This document shows, piece after piece, positions 23,957 through 30,095 of a DNA stretch of 64,000 nucleotides; within the stretch, counting starts at the first letter, position 1, and the number at the start of each line of letters is the position of its first letter. The position numbers and the translations under genes are program-made. The notes below the pieces were generated by a model, which did no database searches, had not been told where the DNA came from, and saw only the letters and a list, made by a program, of their open reading frames with translations. The stretch is from an uncultured Lachnospiraceae bacterium (GTDB lineage Bacteria; Bacillota; Clostridia; Lachnospirales; Lachnospiraceae), in NCBI GenBank assembly GCA_910586705.1, contig CAJUJK010000005.1, forward strand, positions 1 through 64,000, read 5' to 3'.

Positions 23957-24054
23957 AACGCCATCGTTCTGAATACCTGTATACAATTTACGTCTATAAG
24001 AATACCTTACTTTTTTGGAAAATGCAAGTAGTAATTTCACATTTATAAAAAAAC

Positions 24055-24450
24055 TTATTTCACCCTCTCCCGTTTATGGATTTGTTCCACCGCATACAAA
24101 GGCAGATTGACAAGCCCTTCCTCCGCTTTATAATCCGCCATAGATGCACGGACAGAAACCGCCGGATGGAATTTATCGCGATAAGTTTTCAGACTCTTCG
24201 CTTTCAGGTTTACCTCCGCCTTAACCTCGACAGGCACAATTTCTTCGCCCGTATCAACGACGAAATCCACCTCGCAGGAACCCCTGTCGTTTGTCATCTG
24301 CCAGTCCTGCCGATCCAGCAATTCTGCATAGCGCTCGCCGGCAACCGCTAACAGAAACTCCTAAAAGGACAGCGGGTACCAATTCAGAAATTCTACCTTG
24401 CCCACCGGGAATGATGTGCCCCCGTGCAGCGCAATCCCCATAAGCAGGCG
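24055..24450 (-). pseudogene. remnant of an AAA/DUF4143 family ATPase
   Basis: In one frame the minus strand reads GTSFPVGKVEFLNWYPLSF, then a TAG stop (24363-24361), then EFLLAVAGERYAELLDRQDW. This is the post-Walker B part of AAA ATPases carrying DUF4143, where the interrupted residue is normally Glu. The sequence then jumps to the far C-terminal DUF4143 part (EVDFVVDTGEEIVPVEVKA ... VNLPLYAVEQ). Some 200 or more residues are missing between the two, as are the P-loop and N-terminus. Both an internal deletion and a stop show it is dead. Such ATPases are often acquired and lost in gut Clostridia. Confidence 0.7.
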
Positions 24451-24495
24451 TTCCACATTCAGATCGGCGGCAAACAACTCCGCCATTTCACAACG

Positions 24496-24521
24496 AAAAA
24501 GTGTGACCGTATACACTTTTT
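24496..24521 (-). terminator. probable terminator of the ireB-to-U32 operon
   Basis: AAAAAGTGT and ACACTTTTT form a 9-bp stem around an 8-nt loop about 60 nt beyond the U32 peptidase stop, ending in T residues. The stem is A/T-rich, so efficiency may be modest. Confidence 0.5.
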
Positions 24522-24581
24522 GCAACGAAAAACTGCTGCCTCCCAACACTTTTTACACCGAATAAATGAATAACTCAGATT

Positions 24582-25931
24582 CTACTTCTCCACCCGCAAT
24601 ATATCCCCCACCTCCGGCACCTCCGACAGTCTCACGTCGATCGTCTGCTTCGGGTGCGGGCAGGACTCCACGGGATTTCCCTCCGCGTCATACATGGCAA
24701 GCACCTTGACGGGAATGTTCTCCCCCCGCGGCTTCATGATCTCTATCTCATCCCCCACGCAGAACTTGTTGCGCTGTTCGATGCGGGCGCAGAGCCATCC
24801 CCGCGCGCCGTCTCCCGCTGTCATGCTGCCTGCTGCCACCATACTTCCGCCTTCCGCAGCCGCATTTCCCGCCAATTCCCTGCTCTTTCTTTCCGCCTCT
24901 GCATCTTCTGCCGACGCCGCGGTTTCCACCACAGCCCCCACAATCCCGAGATAAATATACTCGCTCACATAGGTGCTCTCGTCGTAGATCTGGGTATTCT
25001 CGTCCGCCTTGCCGAAGTAGAAACCCGTTGTAAACTTGCGGTAAGTGCACTTGGCGATCTCCGCCCGGTACCAGTCCATATGGGCGCGGTACTGCTCCTC
25101 GGAGGCAAAATAATCGTCAATGGCACGTCTGTATGTGCGCGCCACAGTCGCCACGTAGAGCGCGGTCTTCATCCTGCCCTCGATCTTGAAGCTGTCGATG
25201 CCCGCATCCACCAGTTCGGGAATATATTCAATCATATTCAGATCTTTGGAATTGAAAATAAAAGTGCCCCTGTCGTTCTCAAAGACGGGCAGATACTCTC
25301 CTGGTCTGGTCTCCTCCACCAGCGCGTACTTCCACCGGCAGGGATGGGTACATGCGCCGTGGTTTGCGTCCCGCCCGGTAAAATAGTTGCTCAGAAGGCA
25401 GCGTCCCGAGTAGGAAATACACATGGCGCCGTGCACAAAGCTCTCAATCTCCATCTCCTCCGGGATATGTTCGCGGATTTCCTTGATCTCCCGCAGGGAA
25501 AGTTCCCGTGCGGACACGACCCGCTTCGCCCCCTGCTCATGCCAGAAACGGCAGGTCATATAGTTTGTATTGTTCGCCTGCGTGGAAATGTGGACATCGA
25601 TCTCCGGGCAGATTTCCCTTGCCAGCGCAAACATGCCGGGATCCGCGATGATCAGCGCGTCCGGCTTCATCTCCTTCAGCTCGCGGAAGTAATCTTTCGC
25701 CCCCTCCAGATCATAGTTGTGCGCCAGAATGTTCGCGGTCACATACACCTTGACACCCCGCTCATGGGCAAAGGCAATGCCCTCCGCCATCTCCTGCGCA
25801 GAAAAATTTTTTGCTTTCGCCCGCAGCCCGAAAGCTTCACCGCCGATATACACCGCGTCCGCCCCAAAAATAACAGCTGTTTTTAATACCTCCAGACTGG
25901 CGGCAGGCACCAGAAGTTCCGGTTTTTTCAT
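24582..25931 (-). CDS. U32 family peptidase-like protein (TrhP/RlhA-type)
   Basis: The 449-residue protein has a TIM-barrel N-terminal domain (from KKPELLVPAASLEVLKTAV) and the U32 signature around ESFVHGAMCISYSGRC with several nearby cysteines (near 166-200). A C-terminal domain follows (about 350-449). Despite the peptidase label, characterised members take part in tRNA or rRNA hydroxylation using prephenate and an Fe-S cluster. That role is the likelier one here and fits the RNA-processing neighbours. A Gly/Ala/Ser-rich insertion near 345-385 is not typical of the family. ATG at 25931 has GGAGG upstream and lies 4 nt after the methyltransferase stop. Confidence 0.88.
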   Translation of the reverse strand: MKKPELLVPAASLEVLKTAVIFGADAVYIGGEAFGLRAKAKNFSAQEMAEGIAFAHERGVKVYVTANILAHNYDLEGAKDYFRELKEMKPDALIIADPGMFALAREICPEIDVHISTQANNTNYMTCRFWHEQGAKRVVSARELSLREIKEIREHIPEEMEIESFVHGAMCISYSGRCLLSNYFTGRDANHGACTHPCRWKYALVEETRPGEYLPVFENDRGTFIFNSKDLNMIEYIPELVDAGIDSFKIEGRMKTALYVATVARTYRRAIDDYFASEEQYRAHMDWYRAEIAKCTYRKFTTGFYFGKADENTQIYDESTYVSEYIYLGIVGAVVETAASAEDAEAERKSRELAGNAAAEGGSMVAAGSMTAGDGARGWLCARIEQRNKFCVGDEIEIMKPRGENIPVKVLAMYDAEGNPVESCPHPKQTIDVRLSEVPEVGDILRVEK

Positions 25932-25935
25932 CCTA

Positions 25936-26583
25936 TCATTCCTCCACCCTGACGCTTACCGTCACCCCGTCCCCGACAGGCAGCACTACCGTCCGCAGCG
26001 CCCCGTTATGCGTCAATTCAAAAAGATACTCCCGCATCCTGCTGTGGATCGTGCGGTTCCTCCGCTCCACGGCAAACCGGGATTCCAGAATATCGCCGTC
26101 CTGCAGCACGTTGTCGGACACCAGAAGCCCTCCGGGCGCAAGGAGCCGCAGAATATCCGGCAGAAAATGGATGTACTGCCCCTTTGCCGCATCCATAAAA
26201 ATAAAGTCATAGGGTCCCGCAAGTTCTTTCAGAATATCCGCCGCATCCCCTTCCAGAAGCGTGATGGCTTCCTGTTTTCCCGCGCGCGCGAAATTTTCCT
26301 TCGCCACAGGGATTCTTTTTTCATACTTTTCTATGGTAGTGATCCTGCACCCTCCGGGGGCGTACTCACTCATCAGAAGCGCAGAAAAACCAATGGCGCA
26401 TCCCACTTCCAAAATGGACATGGGCTTCCGCACCGCCAGCAGGAACCGCAGCAGTCCCTGTGTCTGCGTGCGTATAATCGGCACATTGGTTTCCAAAGCT
26501 TCACGTTCTATCTGGTCCAGAAAAGGAGTGTTGCCCGCGTCCAGAGAAGCGAGGAAGGTATCCATACGCTCACCTGAAATCAC
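25936..26583 (-). CDS. class I SAM-dependent O-methyltransferase (CCoAOMT-like)
   Basis: The 215-residue enzyme has the SAM-binding motif LEVGCAIGFSALLM near residues 58-72. The metal-binding region is YDFIFMDAAKGQY, and the motif LLVSDNVLQDGD follows. It resembles bacterial O-methyltransferases such as TrmR, which modifies U34 of tRNA in Bacillus. This would fit its neighbour, a probable tRNA hydroxylation protein, since hydroxylated uridine is the TrmR substrate. The start is probably GTG at 26583, which overlaps the preceding stop (GTGA) and has AAGGAG 7 nt upstream. Confidence 0.88.
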   Translation of the reverse strand: MISGERMDTFLASLDAGNTPFLDQIEREALETNVPIIRTQTQGLLRFLLAVRKPMSILEVGCAIGFSALLMSEYAPGGCRITTIEKYEKRIPVAKENFARAGKQEAITLLEGDAADILKELAGPYDFIFMDAAKGQYIHFLPDILRLLAPGGLLVSDNVLQDGDILESRFAVERRNRTIHSRMREYLFELTHNGALRTVVLPVGDGVTVSVRVEE

Positions 26584-26984
26584 TTTGCATCTCCTTCCGT
26601 ATCCTCTCCGTCCTCCTCCGGGGCGTCTGCCGCCATCACATCCATCATCTCCTCCGCCGTCATGGCGGTGCTCAGATCATAGATACCGGGCTGCATTTTA
26701 CCGTGGTTCTCCGACAGCAGTTCCTGCATCACAAAAAGTTTGGCGTCGCGGATCAGTCCCCGCTCCTCCAGCATCTTTCCCACTTCCATGGCTGACACCG
26801 GTTCCTCCACGTTGACGCTGATGATCCTGCCCTCGCCGAGAGAAACCGGCTCCTCGGTAAATATGCGGAAACCGTAATCGTAAGCCGCCGTTGCCATCCG
26901 CATAATATACGAGGCGGCAAAGATCAGAAACACTATTTTGATAACCAGTTCCACCGTGGAACCGGCAATTTCTTTTATACTCAT
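26580..26984 (-). CDS. short MltG/YceG-like membrane protein without a catalytic domain
   Basis: The 134-residue protein has an N-terminal membrane helix (about 12-32) and an extracytoplasmic segment resembling the LysM-like N-terminal part of endolytic transglycosylase MltG. This is seen in VNVEEPVSAMEVGKMLEERG and the PGIYDLSTAMTAEEMM region. The large catalytic YceG domain, normally another 200 or so residues, is absent. The frame ends in an acidic tail, and the next gene starts immediately, so it does not look like a recent truncation. Role unknown; it may bind or regulate wall enzymes. Confidence 0.7.
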   Translation of the reverse strand: MSIKEIAGSTVELVIKIVFLIFAASYIMRMATAAYDYGFRIFTEEPVSLGEGRIISVNVEEPVSAMEVGKMLEERGLIRDAKLFVMQELLSENHGKMQPGIYDLSTAMTAEEMMDVMAADAPEEDGEDTEGDAK

Positions 26985-26986
26985 AG

Positions 26987-27322
26987 TTATACCTCAAAAT
27001 CAACTTCATCAGCCAGCAGCACATAAACCTCCTGCATCATGCGGCAGAATGCCAGTTCCGCCCGCAGGAAGTCGTCAACGAGAGGGTTTTCCCTAAACTT
27101 CTCATATTCCTGCTCAAAAGCCTCTATACGGTCAAGCATGTCCTCGCCGTCCGTATCGTTCTGTAAATCAAAGTTGCGCTGCCGGAACTCGTTCACCTTC
27201 TCATAAAGCTCCGGCTGCTTCTTGATTTTTTCTCTCTGGTAATAATATTTCCTGTAAGTATCCGAGGTCATAATCTGATCTGCAAAAGCCCTTGCTGCCT
27301 CTATGATCTCTTTATCTGACAT
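26987..27322 (-). CDS. YlbF/YmcA family regulator
   Basis: The 111-residue helical protein (MSDKEIIEAARAFADQIM...) matches the YlbF/YmcA family: an N-terminal helix, a KKQPELYEKVNEFRQ-type segment and a hydrophobic C-terminal helix (DFLRAELAFCRMMQEVYVLL). In Bacillus the YlbF-YmcA-YaaT complex influences RNase Y-dependent mRNA maturation and competence. It lies 4 nt after the ribonuclease J gene, consistent with a role in RNA turnover. Confidence 0.88.
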   Translation of the reverse strand: MSDKEIIEAARAFADQIMTSDTYRKYYYQREKIKKQPELYEKVNEFRQRNFDLQNDTDGEDMLDRIEAFEQEYEKFRENPLVDDFLRAELAFCRMMQEVYVLLADEVDFEV

Positions 27323-27326
27323 GGTG

Positions 27327-29009
27327 TTATACCTCCATAATAATCGGTAATATCATCGGTCGTCTCTTCGTCTTTTTCCATACAAAGTCGCTCAGCACGT
27401 CCTTGACCGTGCCCTTAAGTTTACCCCAGTCAGTCTTACCTCTGTCAAGACAATCCTGCACAGCCTCTTCCACGAGAAGTCTCGCCTCGTCAAGAAGCTC
27501 GTCGGACTCCCTCACATAGACAAACCCTCTCGACACAATATCGGGTCCCGAAATAAGCTGGTCGCTGTGGGATTCCAGCGCCATCACCACGATCATAATG
27601 CCGTCTTCCGCCAGATGCTGTCTGTCGCGCAGCACCACATTTCCCACGTCGCCAACGCCCAGACCGTCCACAAGAATGGCACCCACGGGCACCCGTTCAT
27701 TGATGACCGCCCGCTCGTCATCCATCTCGAGCACATCGCCGGACTGCAGCATAAAAATGTTTTCCTTGGGGATCCCGAGCTGCGCCGCAATCTTCGCCTG
27801 CGCCTTACGGTGTTTATATTCCCCGTGGACAGGAATCGCATATTTGGGCTTTACCAGTGAATAGATCAGCTTAATCTCTTCCTGACAGGCGTGCCCGGAC
27901 ACATGCACATCCTGAAAAATCACATCTGCGCCCTTCATCTGCAGCTCGTTGATAACGTTCGTGACCGCCTTCTCGTTGCCCGGTATCGGATGGGCGGAGA
28001 AAATAACGGTGTCCCCCGGCATGATGGATATCTTCTTATGGTTATCGCTCGCCATACGGCTTAACGCCGCCATACTTTCGCCCTGACTTCCGGTCGTAAT
28101 GATAACCGTCTTTTCCGGCGGATAATTTTTCAGTTCCTCCACATCGATCAGCGTCCTGTCCGCGATCTGCAGATAGCCGAGTTTGGAAGCCGTGTCAATA
28201 ATATTGACCATGCTCCTGCCTTCCACCACCACTTTCCTGTTGAACTTTTCCGCCGTATTAATAATCTGGCGCACCCGGTCCACATTGGACGCAAAGGTAG
28301 CGATCAGGATACGGGTATCCTTATGTTCCAGAAACAGGGAATCCAGCGTCTTTCCCACCGTTTTCTCGGAGGGCGTGAAGCCCGCCCGCTCCGCGTTGGT
28401 GGAATCGCACATAAGCGCCAACACGCCCTTTTTTCCGATCTCTGCAAATCTCTGTAAATCGATGGCATCGCCGAACACCGGCGTGTAATCCACCTTGAAG
28501 TCTCCCGTGTGCACCACCACGCCCGCCGGGGAATAGATCGCCAGCGCAGCCGCGTCCACTATGCTGTGATTCGTTTTGATAAACTCGATCCTGAACTGTC
28601 CCAGATTAATGGACTGTCCAAACTTGACCACCTTCCGTTTGGTGGTCTTCATCAGTCCATGCTCCTCCAGTTTATTTTCTATGATGCCCATAGTCAGCTT
28701 CGTCGCATAAATCGGTATGTTCAGTTCCTTTAATACATAGGGCAGCGCCCCGATGTGATCTTCATGTCCGTGGGTGATCACAAATCCCTTCACCTTGTCC
28801 GCATTCTCCTTCAAATAGGTGATGTCCGGGATCACCAGATCGATTCCCAGCATCTCGTCCTCCGGGAATGACAGTCCGCAGTCCACCACAACAATGCTAT
28901 CCTCATATTCAAAAGCGGTAATGTTGAGCCCGATCTGCTCAAGTCCGCCTAATGGGATAGCCTTCAGCTTACTTGCTGACTTTCCTTGTTCTTTTTTCTT
29001 AAAATTCAA
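27327..29009 (-). CDS. rnj: ribonuclease J
   Basis: The 560-residue metallo-beta-lactamase/beta-CASP nuclease carries THGHEDHIGALPYV (zinc ligands, near residue 80), VHTGDFKVD, LMCDSTNAERAG and the beta-CASP regions GSQGESMAALSRM and HVSGHACQEEI. The C-terminal domain ends at TKRRPMILPIIMEV. RNase J has 5'-to-3' exonuclease and endonuclease activity and is central to mRNA decay and rRNA maturation. It sits between DUF1292 and ylbF genes. Confidence 0.96.
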   Translation of the reverse strand: MNFKKKEQGKSASKLKAIPLGGLEQIGLNITAFEYEDSIVVVDCGLSFPEDEMLGIDLVIPDITYLKENADKVKGFVITHGHEDHIGALPYVLKELNIPIYATKLTMGIIENKLEEHGLMKTTKRKVVKFGQSINLGQFRIEFIKTNHSIVDAAALAIYSPAGVVVHTGDFKVDYTPVFGDAIDLQRFAEIGKKGVLALMCDSTNAERAGFTPSEKTVGKTLDSLFLEHKDTRILIATFASNVDRVRQIINTAEKFNRKVVVEGRSMVNIIDTASKLGYLQIADRTLIDVEELKNYPPEKTVIITTGSQGESMAALSRMASDNHKKISIMPGDTVIFSAHPIPGNEKAVTNVINELQMKGADVIFQDVHVSGHACQEEIKLIYSLVKPKYAIPVHGEYKHRKAQAKIAAQLGIPKENIFMLQSGDVLEMDDERAVINERVPVGAILVDGLGVGDVGNVVLRDRQHLAEDGIMIVVMALESHSDQLISGPDIVSRGFVYVRESDELLDEARLLVEEAVQDCLDRGKTDWGKLKGTVKDVLSDFVWKKTKRRPMILPIIMEV

Positions 29010-29028
29010 AAAAATTTACCTCCACTTT

Positions 29029-29286
29029 CTACTGAATAATATCAATATCGTCCATTATCTTTTCAAACACAGCCGCCACCGCGTTTAATGTTCCATCGTC
29101 ATCCACGATTTCATACACCGCCTCCGGGTCCTCCGGCGCGGAAACATCGCACAGAATAAGCGCCTCGCCGTCCCCGCTCTCAGAATCCGTCACCAGAAGG
29201 TAATTCGTGCCGCCGATCATCGTCTGTTCCAGAATATAAAACTCGACAGCCCCGCCCTCCTGCGGTGTAAATGTAATTTTCTCCAT
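29029..29286 (-). CDS. DUF1292 (YrzB-like) protein
   Basis: The 85-residue acidic protein (MEKITFTPQEGGAVEFYILEQ...) matches DUF1292: a beta-rich core with EQTMIGGTNYLLVTD and a conserved C-terminal acidic helix. The start at 29286 has GGAGG 4 nt upstream; in-frame codons up to 29349 lie within ruvX. The ireB-ruvX-DUF1292 order is conserved across Firmicutes, but its function is unknown. Confidence 0.88.
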   Translation of the reverse strand: MEKITFTPQEGGAVEFYILEQTMIGGTNYLLVTDSESGDGEALILCDVSAPEDPEAVYEIVDDDGTLNAVAAVFEKIMDDIDIIQ

Positions 29287-29300
29287 ATATCCTCCATCCC

Positions 29301-29729
29301 TTACCGGGTTTTTTCGCGCGAGTCGAGATACCCCTGCAGGATCAGGCACGCCGCAATCTTATCCACATAGTCCTTGCGGTTTTCCCTGCGGATTCCCGCC
29401 TCCATCATCGCTTTGTCCGCCGCCACCGTCGTCAGTCTCTCGTCCCACATCACGACAGGAAGCCCCGTGCGCCTCTCCAGTTTCTCCTTAAATTCGAGCG
29501 AAAACTGCGCCCGTTCCCCCAGCGTATCGTTCATATTCTTCGGCAGACCCAGCACGATCGTGTCCACCTCGTACTCTCCGATCAGCGCCTCAATGCGCGC
29601 AAGCGTCTGTCTCAGCTTGTTCTCTTCCTTGCGTCTGATAATTTCGATCCCCTGCGCCGTAATAAGCAAAGGGTCGCTGATGGCTACCCCCACCGTTTTG
29701 GAACCGAGATCCAGCCCCATGATTCTCAT
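29301..29729 (-). CDS. ruvX: putative pre-16S rRNA nuclease / Holliday junction resolvase RuvX (YqgF)
   Basis: The 142-residue protein has the RNase H-like fold with MRIMGLDLGSKTVGVAISD at the N-terminus (first Asp), IVLGLPKNMNDT, MWDERLTT (Glu) and DKIAACLILQGYL (final Asp). All acidic residues of YqgF are present. It matures the 16S rRNA 5' end. It lies 31 nt after ireB. Confidence 0.95.
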   Translation of the reverse strand: MRIMGLDLGSKTVGVAISDPLLITAQGIEIIRRKEENKLRQTLARIEALIGEYEVDTIVLGLPKNMNDTLGERAQFSLEFKEKLERRTGLPVVMWDERLTTVAADKAMMEAGIRRENRKDYVDKIAACLILQGYLDSREKTR

Positions 29730-29760
29730 CTGTCTTTTTCACCGTAATTGACTAATATGG

Positions 29761-30042
29761 TCAACCTTTCTTCGCGCCCTCGATGGAGTTTTTGATATAC
29801 TCCACCAGCATTTCCTCCACAAGCTCGTCGCGTTCCACCTTCATAATAAGACTGCGCGCGCTCTTATGGCTGGTAATGTAAGTGGGATCGCCGGACATAA
29901 TATAACCGACGATCTGATTGACCGGGTTGTACCCCTTCTCCGTCAACGCCTCATATACCGTGGACAACACAAGCTTCACGCCCGTCTCCGGCTCCGTCTC
30001 CACAGTAAAAAATTGTGTATTTTCCAAATCCTGTTCCTGCAT
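29761..30042 (-). CDS. ireB: IreB family regulatory phosphoprotein
   Basis: The 93-residue protein has the near-universal IreB block EKGYNPVNQIVGYIMSGDP and a Thr-rich N-terminus (LENTQFFTVETE), where the PASTA kinase phosphorylates the Enterococcus protein. IreB tunes cephalosporin resistance downstream of IreK. It is the first gene of the operon running to the U32 peptidase. A weak promoter (TTGATT, 17 nt, TAATAA) overlaps the end of the upstream GGDEF-EAL gene at 30094-30099. No kinase gene is nearby. Confidence 0.93.
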   Translation of the reverse strand: MQEQDLENTQFFTVETEPETGVKLVLSTVYEALTEKGYNPVNQIVGYIMSGDPTYITSHKSARSLIMKVERDELVEEMLVEYIKNSIEGAKKG

Positions 30043-30095
30043 ATTCTCACGCCCTTATCTGTTGTTATTATTATTACCATTATTTACAAAAAAAA

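Noticed and set aside
24361..24549. Independent small gene of 62 codons before the DUF4143 remnant
   Set aside because: Its second half is the DUF4143 ATPase frame up to the premature stop, and its first half runs through the candidate terminator hairpin at 24496-24521.
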